Assembly (NCBI RefSeq): GCF_013201075.1
Contig: NZ_CP053708.1
Location: 2,733,501-2,797,500 of the forward strand
Length of the DNA: 64,000 nucleotides
Direction: 5' to 3'
Source of the DNA: Lichenicola cladoniae
GTDB taxonomy: Bacteria; Pseudomonadota; Alphaproteobacteria; Acetobacterales; Acetobacteraceae
Below are positions 16,538 to 28,076 of the stretch, piece after piece. The position numbers and the translations under genes were made by a program. Under the pieces are notes generated by a model. The model ran no database searches. It saw only the letters and a program-made list of their open reading frames with translations, and was not told where the DNA came from. How positions within the stretch are numbered: position 1 is the stretch's first letter; each line of letters begins with the position of its first letter.

Positions 16538-18577
16538 ATGCCAGCGACCGGAGGAAGCGCGCTCGGACGATTGAGCGCCATGCCGGTCGCCGATTGGACG
16601 AGGCGGATGTGGGAGCGTGTGCCGTCCCTGCCGCCGGGCTGGTTCGGTTTCTGCAGCCGGACCTGGATCGCCATCGTGCTGGCACTTGCGACCGCCTTCT
16701 GGCTGCAACTCGACAGTGCCGACTCCGCAGCCGTGTGTGCGGCGATCCTGGCGCAGCCGACCCGGGGCCAGTCGCTGTCCAAGGCGATCTACCGGATGGG
16801 CGGCACGGTGATCGGCGCCGCCGTGGCGCTGCTGCTGATCGGGCTGTTCCCGCAGGACCGGTTCATGCTGCTGGGTGGCGTCGGCCTTTGGGTGGCGATC
16901 TGCACCACCGTCAGCACGATGACCCGCGATTTCCGTGCCTACGCGGCGGTCCTTTCCGGCTACACCGTCTCGATCGTCGCCATCGCGGTCATCGACAATC
17001 CGAACGGCGCGTTCTCCAGTGCGGTGTCGCGCGTGGCGGTGATCGCGATCGGTATCGTCGCGATGACGGTGGTCAACGACGTGTTCGGGTCCCCGGAAAC
17101 CTGGAAGCAGCTCGCCGACGGACTGAAGAAATCCACCGAGACGGTGTTCGGTATCGCCGACGCCGCGGTGCATGGCCGTGCCCTGCCGGCCGAGACGGAC
17201 ATTGCTGCCCTGGCCTCGGGCATACTGGCGCTGAGCACGCAGGCGAACTATTCGCGCACCGAACTGCAGGACGGGCAGCACCGGATTGCCGGGGCTGACA
17301 GCGCCATGCTCGGACTGCTGGACATGCTTTTCTGCGCACGGGCAATCGCATACGGCCTGCAGCGCGACGATGCGGATCCGGCGATCGTGCAGCGCCTTCC
17401 GGAACTGGCCGGTGCCCGATCGGATCGCGAGGCGTTCGCGGATGTCGAGATCCCGCATGAGCCGGTCGATGCCTTCCTGATCGAGCGTACAGCAGCACTC
17501 GCCCGCAACCGGCGCTGGGTCGAGGACGGGATGGGCGTGCTGTCAAACGGCGGGCGGCCGAAACGGTATGTGAGCCTGGAGTATCATCTGGATCGTTTCG
17601 CGGCCGGGCTGAACGCCACCCGGATCCTGATCGCGTTCGCGATCGGCGCCGCCTTCTCGATCCTGTCCGGGCTGTCGGACTCGACGCTGGCATTGATCCA
17701 GATTTCCGCCGTGTGCGCTCTGGCGGCGACCAACCCCAACCCAACCAGCTTCGCCTACGGCGTGCTGATCGGCGCGCCGCTCGCCGTCATTGCAGCAGCA
17801 CTCATCAACTTCTTTCTGCTGACCCAGGGTTCGGCGATGCCGGTGCTGGCGATCGCGATCCTGCCGGCGGTGTTCATCGCCTGCACGCTGGTGATGTATC
17901 CGAAAACCGGCGCGATCGGCTTCATCATGCTGGTGTTCACCTTCGTGATGCTGAACCCGGCCAATCCGCAAAGCTTCGACCTGACATCGTTCGTCGAGCG
18001 CGCCATCATGTTCCTGTCGGCGGCGGTGATCGTGTTCCTGTCACTGGTGCTGATCCTGCCTGTGTCGCCGCGCCGGCGCGTCATGCGCGGGATGCTGGCG
18101 ATCGCCCGGGATGTCGAGCGCGAGATGGACGGGCCGGCCCAGCACGAGGGACCTGCCCTGGCCAGCCGCCAGTACGACCGGCTGTCGCAGATGCAACAGT
18201 GGAACAGCCGGATCGGTTCGAGCGGCAGCCGGCGCTTCGTGCTGGCACGGCTGATCGGGCTGACCGATCTGGTCGGCGCGCTCGGCCGCGCTCGTGCCGG
18301 GCTGCATGGCATCGAGGCAGTCGAGCCGCTTTGCGACACCGCCACGGAGATCGGCGGCGGGTTGCGGAAGAACGACGTCGACGGGACGCTGGGCCGCATG
18401 GATGTCGCCGCACGGATGCTTCTGGACCAGGGCCATGCCGTTCCCGCAGTGCATCGTGGCGCGTTGCTTCGTGCGGTGTCCGGACTCTACGGCGCCGGGG
18501 CTGCCTTGCGCGCCAACCGGCGGATGCTGTTGCTGACCGGCACGGTCCGGACTTCTCACAAGTCGGCAGCGGCCTGA
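16538..18577 (+). CDS. FUSC family efflux protein (AaeB-like)
   Basis: A 679-residue inner-membrane protein with two groups of about five or six membrane helices, each followed by a cytosolic stretch, as in the fusaric-acid/aromatic-acid exporters. The first block begins SRTWIAIVLALATAFWLQL and includes DSADSAAVCAAILAQPT; the second starts ATRILIAFAIGAAFSI. ATG 16538 has GGAGGG 5 nt upstream; the frame is open to 16403, but that part overlaps the phosphatase gene. It is followed 3 nt later by a DUF1656 gene and then an HlyD-type adaptor: together these form an AaeXAB-like tripartite pump for aromatic or weak acids. No outer-membrane factor gene is present here. Confidence 0.9.
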   Translation: MPATGGSALGRLSAMPVADWTRRMWERVPSLPPGWFGFCSRTWIAIVLALATAFWLQLDSADSAAVCAAILAQPTRGQSLSKAIYRMGGTVIGAAVALLLIGLFPQDRFMLLGGVGLWVAICTTVSTMTRDFRAYAAVLSGYTVSIVAIAVIDNPNGAFSSAVSRVAVIAIGIVAMTVVNDVFGSPETWKQLADGLKKSTETVFGIADAAVHGRALPAETDIAALASGILALSTQANYSRTELQDGQHRIAGADSAMLGLLDMLFCARAIAYGLQRDDADPAIVQRLPELAGARSDREAFADVEIPHEPVDAFLIERTAALARNRRWVEDGMGVLSNGGRPKRYVSLEYHLDRFAAGLNATRILIAFAIGAAFSILSGLSDSTLALIQISAVCALAATNPNPTSFAYGVLIGAPLAVIAAALINFFLLTQGSAMPVLAIAILPAVFIACTLVMYPKTGAIGFIMLVFTFVMLNPANPQSFDLTSFVERAIMFLSAAVIVFLSLVLILPVSPRRRVMRGMLAIARDVEREMDGPAQHEGPALASRQYDRLSQMQQWNSRIGSSGSRRFVLARLIGLTDLVGALGRARAGLHGIEAVEPLCDTATEIGGGLRKNDVDGTLGRMDVAARMLLDQGHAVPAVHRGALLRAVSGLYGAGAALRANRRMLLLTGTVRTSHKSAAA

Positions 18578-18580
18578 GCC

Positions 18581-18775
18581 ATGACGCATGTGCTCGATCT
18601 CAATGGCATCCTGGTTTCCTCGTTCGTCGGACAGGCGTTGCTCGCACTGGTAATCCTGCTGATACTCCGGCCGATCCTGGCGCGGCTCGGGTTCCAGCGG
18701 GTGGTGTGGAACCCGCCACTCGCCGAGTTTGCTTTGGGCATTTGCATCCTCGGCGTCATCATTCTGTTGAGCTAG
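18581..18775 (+). CDS. DUF1656 family membrane protein (AaeX-like)
   Basis: A 64-residue protein with two membrane helices (FVGQALLALVILLILRPIL and FALGICILGVIILLS) separated by a short loop with the family-typical VWNPPLAEFAL. Such small proteins are encoded with FUSC exporters and HlyD adaptors; their exact role is unknown. It starts 3 nt after the FUSC stop. Its stop codon TAG is part of a TAGGAG ribosome site for the adaptor gene. Confidence 0.88.
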   Translation: MTHVLDLNGILVSSFVGQALLALVILLILRPILARLGFQRVVWNPPLAEFALGICILGVIILLS

Positions 18776-18829
18776 GAGCGCCGGGTCATTTTCCGTCGAG
18801 CAAGACGCCTGCTGCGTGTCATTTCAACC

Positions 18830-19765
18830 GTGACGATCCTGGTGGTCGCCGGGATCGTCATGCTGGCGTTGTGGGAGCATTACACCGCGCAGCCCTGGAC
18901 CCGCGACGGCGAGGTGCGCGTGCAGGTCGCCAACATCGCGCCGCAGGTGTCCGGCCAGATCGTGTCGGTGGACGTGCACGACAACGAGTTCGTTCATAAG
19001 GGTGACGTGCTCTACACCATCGAACGTTTCGATTTCGAGGTCGCACTGGCTTCGGCCGATGCAACCGTGCGGCAGCGGCAGGTCGCCATGACGGTCAGCC
19101 AGACCCAGGCCGTGCGACGCAAGGAGCTGACCACCCTGTCCACGTCGCTCGAGGAAAAGCAGCAATACCAGGGAACCGCCGAGCAATCATCCGCCACCTA
19201 CGCACAGGCGGTCGCGCAACAGTCGCAGGCGCGGATCAACCTGCAGCGGACCACCGTACGCAGCACCGTCAACGGCTACGTGACCAACCTACTGATGCGC
19301 GTTGGCAACTACGCGACCGAGGGAACGTCCAACATCCAGATCATCGACGCGGACAGCTACTGGGTCGACGGCTACTTCGAGGAAACCAAGCTGGAACCGA
19401 TCCGCGTCGGCGATCCGGCACAGGTGATGCTGATGGGGTATCGCGACCCGATCCGGGGCCATGTGGAAAGCATCACGCGGGGCATCGCCACGTCGAACGC
19501 CGGTGCCTCGACGCAGGGACTTCCGTCGGTGGATCCGGTCTATACCTGGGTCCGCCTGGCACAACGCATTCCGGTTCGTATCCATATCGACCAGGTTCCA
19601 CCGACGGTGGTGCTGGCCGCCGGCATGACGGCGACGGTCACGGTGCATCCGCTGCATCCGTTGCCGGCATCGAGGTACGATGGCCCGGGCGCCGGGCTGG
19701 TTGCGTGGACGAGCGACCAGATGGAACGGCAACGGACCGCACCGGCAACGACCGATGCCAAATAG
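18830..19765 (+). CDS. HlyD family periplasmic adaptor (AaeA-like)
   Basis: A membrane-fusion protein with one N-terminal membrane helix (LVVAGIVMLALW). The split lipoyl domain begins WTRDGEVRVQVANIAPQVSG, followed by a short alpha-helical hairpin near residues 80-125 and a beta-barrel domain (WVDGYFEETKLEPIRVGDPA). It links the FUSC pump to an outer-membrane channel. GTG 18830 is the first conventional start, but it removes a basic stretch (FRRARRLLRV) that precedes the helix in homologues. An AUU at 18788, 9 nt after AGGAG, would restore it. The last 11 nt overlap the next gene. Confidence 0.88.
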   Translation: MTILVVAGIVMLALWEHYTAQPWTRDGEVRVQVANIAPQVSGQIVSVDVHDNEFVHKGDVLYTIERFDFEVALASADATVRQRQVAMTVSQTQAVRRKELTTLSTSLEEKQQYQGTAEQSSATYAQAVAQQSQARINLQRTTVRSTVNGYVTNLLMRVGNYATEGTSNIQIIDADSYWVDGYFEETKLEPIRVGDPAQVMLMGYRDPIRGHVESITRGIATSNAGASTQGLPSVDPVYTWVRLAQRIPVRIHIDQVPPTVVLAAGMTATVTVHPLHPLPASRYDGPGAGLVAWTSDQMERQRTAPATTDAK

Positions 19766-20873
19766 GCTCAGGCTAAATTCGCAATCGCAAGACGGTACGT
19801 TGACCTCGCGGGATGAACCGATCCGTGTCGGGCTGATCGGCTACGGATATGCAGGACGAACGTTCCATGCGCCATTGATCGCGGCGACGGTGGGCCTGGA
19901 ACTCGTTTCCGTCGCATCGAGCGACGCCGCCAAGGTCCGGAGGGACCTGCCGGATGTAGAAACCGTGCGCGACCCGATGGCGCTGGCCGGCACGGCCGGC
20001 ATCGATCTGGTTGTGATCGCGTCTCCAAACGATACGCATGTCCAGCTTGCGCGGACGGCACTCGATGCCGGCAAGGCCGTCGTGGTGGACAAACCGTTGA
20101 CCGTCGATCTTGCGGATGCGCGCGATCTCGCGGACCAGGCTCAACGACTCGGCCTGTTGCTGTCGGTGTTTCACAACCGGCGCTGGGACAGCGATTTCCT
20201 CAGTGTGAAGCAGGCGATCGAGGACGGCCTGGTGGGCCGTGTCACCCATTTCGAATCCCATATCGACCGGTATCGTCCGCAGGTGCGTGACCGCTGGCGC
20301 GAGAATTCCGGCAGCGGAAGCGGCATCTGGTTCGATCTCGGGCCACATCTGGTCGACCAGGCACTGCAACTGTTCGGCCTGCCGGATCGCGTCCAGGCCA
20401 ACCTCGCGGCGCAGCGTACCGGCGCGAAGACCGACGACTGGGCGCACGTGCTGCTGGAGTGTGATTGCCGCCGGGTCGTGCTGCACGCGGGGATGCTGGT
20501 GGCGGGCGGCTCGAACCGGTTCGTCGTGCATGGCGAGACCGGCAGCCTGGTGAAGCGCCACTCCGACCGGCAGGAAGCCCAACTGGTGGCGGGCATGCGA
20601 CCCGGCGCACCCGGATGGGGTGCCGACCCGGATGGGCTGATGGTCTACGATGCGGACGGTGCCGAACGGCTGCTCACGCCGGTCGATGGAGACTACCGTC
20701 ACTATTATGCGGGGATCGCCAGGGCGCTGACCGGTAACGGCACCAATCCGGTGCCACCGGCGCAGGCGGTGGCGACCATGGCTATCATCGACGCGGCGAT
20801 CGTGTCGGCGCGGACCGGGCGTGTCGTCGACATGGCGTTCACCGCGGCAGACCGTGCAGCGTTCGGCGTCTAG
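19755..20873 (+). CDS. Gfo/Idh/MocA family oxidoreductase
   Basis: A protein of about 372 residues with an N-terminal NAD(P)-binding Rossmann fold (VGLIGYGYAGRTFHAPLI), the VDKPLT segment containing the catalytic Lys (EKP-type motif), and the C-terminal domain with GSGSGIWFDLGPHLVDQAL. It resembles the YdgJ/inositol-dehydrogenase-like scyllo-inositol or sugar oxidoreductases. ATG 19755 overlaps the HlyD gene; TTG 19800 is an alternative nearer the usual N-terminus. It is co-directional with the efflux genes, though a functional link is not evident. Its TAG overlaps the convergent chromate transporter's stop in the sequence CTAG. Confidence 0.9.
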   Translation: MPNRLRLNSQSQDGTLTSRDEPIRVGLIGYGYAGRTFHAPLIAATVGLELVSVASSDAAKVRRDLPDVETVRDPMALAGTAGIDLVVIASPNDTHVQLARTALDAGKAVVVDKPLTVDLADARDLADQAQRLGLLLSVFHNRRWDSDFLSVKQAIEDGLVGRVTHFESHIDRYRPQVRDRWRENSGSGSGIWFDLGPHLVDQALQLFGLPDRVQANLAAQRTGAKTDDWAHVLLECDCRRVVLHAGMLVAGGSNRFVVHGETGSLVKRHSDRQEAQLVAGMRPGAPGWGADPDGLMVYDADGAERLLTPVDGDYRHYYAGIARALTGNGTNPVPPAQAVATMAIIDAAIVSARTGRVVDMAFTAADRAAFGV

Positions 20874-22084
20874 CCAGACGACAGGCCGACGGTCGCTGCA
20901 ACCACGCCGGCGAGCACGATCCAGGGCGGAAGTTTCCACGAGACCAGTGCGACGAAGCCGGCCCCGGCCACCAGGAAATCCCGCGGCGCCAGCACTGCGC
21001 TGGTCCAGACCGGATCGTATAGCGCCGCCGCGAGAATGCCGACGACCGCAGCGTTGGCACCACGCAGTGCCGCCTGCGCCGACGCTCTCGCACGGAGACC
21101 GTTCCAGAACGGCAGGGCTGCCACCAGGATCAGCAATCCGGGCAGGAACACCGCGACCAGCGCCAGGGCCGCCCCGGCCACGCCGCCTGCACCCGGCTTT
21201 ATCAGGGCACCAAGGTAGGCAGCGAAGGTGAAGAGCGGTCCGGGAACGGCCTGCGCGGCACCATAGCCGGCGAGAAACGTGCTCTCGCTCATCCAGCCCG
21301 GGTGGACGATCCGCGCCTGCAGCAGCGGCAGGATGACGTGACCGCCGCCGAACACCAGCGCGCCGGAACGGTAGAACGCGTCGAACACCGCGACGGGCTG
21401 CGAGCTGGTCGCGGCCTGGACCAGCGGCAGGCCGACCAGCAGCACGATGAACGAGACCAGGCACATGATCGCGGCTGCGGGCAGGACCGCAAACCGCAGC
21501 GAACTTGCTGCCGACGTGCGACCGTTCCGGCAGACCAACAGTCCAGCCAGGGCGCCGCCGGCGATCGCCCCGACCTGGCCGATCCCGCCACCGACCAGGG
21601 ATACCAGGGCAAGCGCCGCGACCGCGATCGCGGAGCGGGCCCGGTCGGGAGCCAGGGTTCGCGACATGCCGAGCACGGCCTGCGCGACGATCGCCACCGC
21701 GACCAGTTTCAACCCATGGATGACGGCCTGGCCGAGCGGGCCGGAGAACGACGCCGCGCCATAGGCGAACGCGACCAGCAGCGCCGCCGAGGGCAGGGTA
21801 AACGCCGTCCAGGCGGCCAGGGCGCCGAGCGGTCCGGCACGCAACAAGCCGATCGCGAAACCGACCTGGCTCGATGCGGGGCCGGGCAGGAACTGGCACA
21901 GGGCGACAAGGTCGGCATAGTCGGCCTCATCGATCCAGCGCCGCCGGGTGACGAATGCATCACGGAAATAACCCAGATGCGCGACGGGTCCGCCGAACGA
22001 CGTCAGTCCAAGCACGAGGAATGCCGCGAAGACCCCGCCGACGGAACCACGATCAGGCGCTCTGCCCGTATCCTCGACAGGCAT
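20870..22084 (-). CDS. chrA: Chromate efflux transporter, two-domain CHR family
   Basis: A 404-residue membrane protein with two homologous CHR halves. The first has LTSFGGPVAHLGYFRDAFV and LCQFLPGPASSQVGFAIG; the second has SGALVFGGGHVILPLL and QAVPGPLFTFAAYLG. The paired FGG and PGP motifs are diagnostic. It exports chromate, probably in exchange for or with protons; a wider anion range is possible. ATG 22084 is chosen; GTG 22105 would add seven residues. It is the last gene in the minus-strand direction after two aminotransferase genes (30 bp apart) and converges on the Gfo/Idh gene with overlapping stop codons. Confidence 0.93.
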   Translation of the reverse strand: MPVEDTGRAPDRGSVGGVFAAFLVLGLTSFGGPVAHLGYFRDAFVTRRRWIDEADYADLVALCQFLPGPASSQVGFAIGLLRAGPLGALAAWTAFTLPSAALLVAFAYGAASFSGPLGQAVIHGLKLVAVAIVAQAVLGMSRTLAPDRARSAIAVAALALVSLVGGGIGQVGAIAGGALAGLLVCRNGRTSAASSLRFAVLPAAAIMCLVSFIVLLVGLPLVQAATSSQPVAVFDAFYRSGALVFGGGHVILPLLQARIVHPGWMSESTFLAGYGAAQAVPGPLFTFAAYLGALIKPGAGGVAGAALALVAVFLPGLLILVAALPFWNGLRARASAQAALRGANAAVVGILAAALYDPVWTSAVLAPRDFLVAGAGFVALVSWKLPPWIVLAGVVAATVGLSSG

Positions 22085-22113
22085 CGCCACGGCCGCCGCC
22101 ACCACGGCTCGCT

Positions 22114-23316
22114 CTATCGCATATCTGCGCAGAACCGCGCGATCCGGCGGCAGGCTTCGGCCAGGCTTTCGTCATCCGCCGCGACGCTGAGGCGCAGATA
22201 CGGGCTCATGCCGAAGGCGCTGCCGGACACCACCGCGACATGCTGCTCGTCCAGCAGCGCCAGCGCGAAGTCATCGTCGGTGCGGATCGGCTTGCCCCCG
22301 GCACTGGTGCGGCCGAGGCAGCCGGCAATCCCGGGATAGGCGTAGAATGCGCCGTCCGGCATCGCGCAGGTCATTCCGGGAATAGAGCGCAACGCCTCCA
22401 CCACCAGGTCGCGCCGGCGCCGGTAGGTGTCGCGCATCACCGGCAGCAGCTCCTGCGGTCCGTTCAGGGCGGCGACCGCGGCCGCCTGGCTGACCGACGA
22501 CGCACCGGACGTGGCATTGCTCTGGATCACCAGCATCGCCTTGATCAGGCTGGCCGGGCCGGCGGCATAGCCGATCCGCCAGCCGGTCATCGCGTAGCTT
22601 TTCGACACGCCGGACAGGGTCAGGATGCGGTCGTGCAGCGCCGGCACCGCACACGCCAGGGACACATGCGGGACATCGCGGAATACCAGATGCTCGTAGA
22701 TCTCGTCGCACAGGATCCACAGGTCGGGATGACGGAGCAGCACCTTGCCCAACGCCCGGAGATCGTCCGCCGGACACACCGCGCCGGTCGGGTTGTTCGG
22801 GAAATTCAGGATCACCCACTTCGTGCGCGGCCCGATCGCGCGCTCCAGCGCCTCGGGCTTCAGGCGAAAGCAATCGGCCTCCAGACACTCGGCAAACACC
22901 GGCACCCCGCCGAGCAACTCCACCGTCAGCGGATAACTTGCCCAGTACGGCGCGGGGATCACCACCTCGTCGCCGGGATCGAGCGTCGCCATCAGCGCAT
23001 TGAACAGGATCTGCTTGCCGCCATTGGCAACCATCACCTCGTTCAACGCGTAGTCGAGGTCGTTCTCGCGGGCGAACTTGGCGACCACGGCCTGCTTCAG
23101 CGCGAGCGTGCCATCGACCGGCGGATATTTGGTCTGGCCATCCAGCGCGGCTGCGTGCGCCGCGTCGATCACATGCGTGGGCGTTGCGAAGTCGGGCTCA
23201 CCCAAGGCCAGCGAGATCACGTCGTGCCCGGCGGCACGCAACGCCCGCGCCCTGATTGACATCGCGATCGTGGCGGGGGCGGATGCGTTTGAAAGCTTCG
23301 TTGCTAGCGCTGGCAT
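22114..23316 (-). CDS. Pyridoxal phosphate aminotransferase, aspartate aminotransferase-like (copy 1)
   Basis: A fold-type I aminotransferase of 400 residues. It shows ISLALGEPDF at the N-terminus, NFPNNPTGA, the cofactor Asp/Tyr in CDEIYEHLVF and the PLP Lys in [16 protein letters not shown]. The C-terminal Arg is in YLRLSVA. This is type I-beta aspartate/prephenate aminotransferase architecture. ATG 23316 has GAGG 6 nt upstream. It is a diverged tandem copy of the gene at 23379-24581, with the substrate-loop QSNATSGASS replacing [10 protein letters not shown], so the substrate range may differ. The two genes are 62 bp apart with a perfect hairpin between them. Confidence 0.93.
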   Translation of the reverse strand: MPALATKLSNASAPATIAMSIRARALRAAGHDVISLALGEPDFATPTHVIDAAHAAALDGQTKYPPVDGTLALKQAVVAKFARENDLDYALNEVMVANGGKQILFNALMATLDPGDEVVIPAPYWASYPLTVELLGGVPVFAECLEADCFRLKPEALERAIGPRTKWVILNFPNNPTGAVCPADDLRALGKVLLRHPDLWILCDEIYEHLVFRDVPHVSLACAVPALHDRILTLSGVSKSYAMTGWRIGYAAGPASLIKAMLVIQSNATSGASSVSQAAAVAALNGPQELLPVMRDTYRRRRDLVVEALRSIPGMTCAMPDGAFYAYPGIAGCLGRTSAGGKPIRTDDDFALALLDEQHVAVVSGSAFGMSPYLRLSVAADDESLAEACRRIARFCADMR

Positions 23317-23349
23317 GTTGTCCTCAGGCAGGGCGCTGCCCTGCACCCG

Positions 23350-23371
23350 CCAAAGGACGGTCGTCCTTTGG
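23350..23371. repeat. Perfect 22-nt palindrome between the two aminotransferase genes
   Basis: CCAAAGGACG-GT-CGTCCTTTGG lies 7 nt after the stop of the upstream (copy 2) gene and 33 nt before the start of copy 1. There is no T tract, so it is more likely an RNA-stabilising hairpin, attenuator or protein site than a terminator. Confidence 0.6.
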
Positions 23372-23378
23372 AAACCTG

Positions 23379-26163
<2,785 letters not shown>

Positions 26164-26422
26164 GCAGGTTCCTCTGGCGGCGAGACTACGTCAGGGCATG
26201 GGACTCCCGCCAGAATTCGCATCGGTCCGAATGGTCCGCCGGGGTCACCCCGAGTCGCGCCTCAGGCGCTCCCAGCCAAGTGGCTCATGCGACAACTTGA
26301 TGACGGGGATTGCCGAAAAGGTCACATGACTTGCGGAGGATGGGGGCGTCTGCAATAAAAGAGTCTGTTTCTAGACGGCGCACACTGACTGGCGTTTCGT
26401 TGGACTGATTGCCAGGCTTTCC

Positions 26423-27010
26423 ATGCGGCGTCCTTGTAAGGATGCGCACTTGCCTGACGGCGGCCTGCACTTTCCTGCTCTTGTGCTCAACGCGGATTTT
26501 CGTCCGCTCTCCTACTTTCCGCTCTCGGTCTGGTCCTGGCAGGACGCGATCAAGGCGGTCTTCCTCGACCGCGTCTCGGTGCTGAGCGAGTACGACCGCG
26601 AGGTCCACTCCCCGAGCCTGTCGATCCGGCTGCCGAGCGTCATCGCGCTGAAGGACTACATCCCCTCCGCACGGCGCCCTGCCTTCACCCGCTTCAACGT
26701 GTTCCTGCGCGACAACTTCTCCTGCCAGTACTGCCTGGATCGGCTGCCCACGCACGACCTCACCTTCGACCACGTGGTCCCGCGCTCCCGTGGCGGCCGC
26801 ACCACCTGGGAGAACGTCGTCACCGCCTGCGGCAGCTGCAACCTGCTGAAGGGGAACCGGCTTCCGCGCGAGATCCACATGCATCCGCGCAAGGTTCCGT
26901 GCCAGCCGACGACCTGGGAGCTCCAGGATAACGGCCGCGCCTTCCCGCCGAACTTCCTGCACGAGAGCTGGCGCGACTACCTCTACTGGGACACCGTCCT
27001 GGAGAACTGA
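26423..27010 (+). CDS. HNH endonuclease family protein
   Basis: A 195-residue protein conserved in alphaproteobacteria. The N-terminal half (ALVLNADFRPLSYFPLSVWSW) is family-specific. The HNH core is in the second half: FSCQYCLDRLP, then FDHVVPRSRGG with the catalytic His, N in TTWENVVTACGSCN, and a second CxxC. The four cysteines should bind zinc. The family is single-copy and chromosomal, not next to restriction or phage genes, so a housekeeping nucleic-acid role is more likely than defence, but the role is unknown. No ribosome site is clear; a slightly different start is possible. Confidence 0.88.
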   Translation: MRRPCKDAHLPDGGLHFPALVLNADFRPLSYFPLSVWSWQDAIKAVFLDRVSVLSEYDREVHSPSLSIRLPSVIALKDYIPSARRPAFTRFNVFLRDNFSCQYCLDRLPTHDLTFDHVVPRSRGGRTTWENVVTACGSCNLLKGNRLPREIHMHPRKVPCQPTTWELQDNGRAFPPNFLHESWRDYLYWDTVLEN

Positions 27011-27211
27011 CAGCCATCACTGGGGCAGACAGTCTTCGTGCGGCTGCCAAATCGTTGGCGATGCTGCCGGCGGAACGATCCGGGCGCGACCGGCAATGTC
27101 CGCAGGGTCTCGTCCTTCATGCTTCGCACCTCCACAACTTGAGCCGGTTGCGGTCCAAGCGCCGCGTCGACCGAGGTGGCGCTGCTCGTTGGCGTCAACT
27201 GATCGGGTCGT

Positions 27212-27979
27212 TCACCGCGGCGACGGCGACGGCGGCCCGACCGGATGCCGCACCGCCGAGATCTCGGCGCTGGCCCGGGCGATCGTGCCCACCAGGATTT
27301 CCTGGACGCCGGAAACGACGATCTGCACGCCGATGCACAGAAGGATCAGCGCGACCAGCCGGGTGACGATCCGGGCGCCCGACCGGCCAAGCATGAGGAC
27401 GAAGCGCGGGGCGCTGGCATAGGCGACCCAGACCATCAGACAGACAGCGACGGCAGCGAGGCACGTGCCCAGGCTGAACTCCAGCCGGGCCAGCATCCCG
27501 CCCGCTTCCGGCCGTTCGGCACCCAGCGCGATCGCCACCGAAATGCTTCCCGGTCCCACCGTGAACGGCATGGTCAGCGGAAAGAACGCGGTGGACGACA
27601 CATCGGCGGCCGCGGTACGGCCCTCCTGGTGCGCCTGGCGTTCCTTGTTGGCCTCGTTCTCTTCCGGCGCCTGCAGCAGGCTCCAGGCGCGCACTGCCAC
27701 CACCAGACCGCCGGCGATGCGCAGGGCGCCGATAGTGATGCCGAAGAAGGCGAGCAGGGTGCTGCCGATGAACAGCGACACCAGCAGGATCAGCAGGCCG
27801 TATACTGCCACCCGCCGCGCCAGCATCGCCCGCTCGGCACCGCTGCGGCCGTCGGTCACCTCCGCGAAGATGAGTGCCGCACCGATCGGGTTGACGATCG
27901 AGAACAGCGCCGGAAACGCCAGCAGAAAGGCTCCGGACAGGCTCGCGAAGTTTGCAGTCTCGGCACTCAGGTAGGCCAT
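27212..27979 (-). CDS. MarC family integral membrane protein
   Basis: A 255-residue protein with six membrane segments in two sets of three, as in the MarC/UPF0056 family: SGAFLLAFPALFSIVNPIGA, then ALRIAGGLVVA, then a loop rich in charged residues (residues about 105-130), then TMPFTVGPGSISVAIALG. NPIG and PFTVGPG are the family hallmarks. Function is uncertain; MarC was once linked to multiple antibiotic resistance, but that link is not supported. It is divergent from the glucose dehydrogenase gene, 97 bp away. Confidence 0.92.
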   Translation of the reverse strand: MAYLSAETANFASLSGAFLLAFPALFSIVNPIGAALIFAEVTDGRSGAERAMLARRVAVYGLLILLVSLFIGSTLLAFFGITIGALRIAGGLVVAVRAWSLLQAPEENEANKERQAHQEGRTAAADVSSTAFFPLTMPFTVGPGSISVAIALGAERPEAGGMLARLEFSLGTCLAAVAVCLMVWVAYASAPRFVLMLGRSGARIVTRLVALILLCIGVQIVVSGVQEILVGTIARASAEISAVRHPVGPPSPSPR

Positions 27980-28076
27980 CGCTGCTCCGGATCAGGCGTG
28001 CGGTTGCCGGCAACCGGTCATAATGGAAAACTATGCGACGAGGCCGGACCGCCGGACCATAGACCGAGAGGACAGC

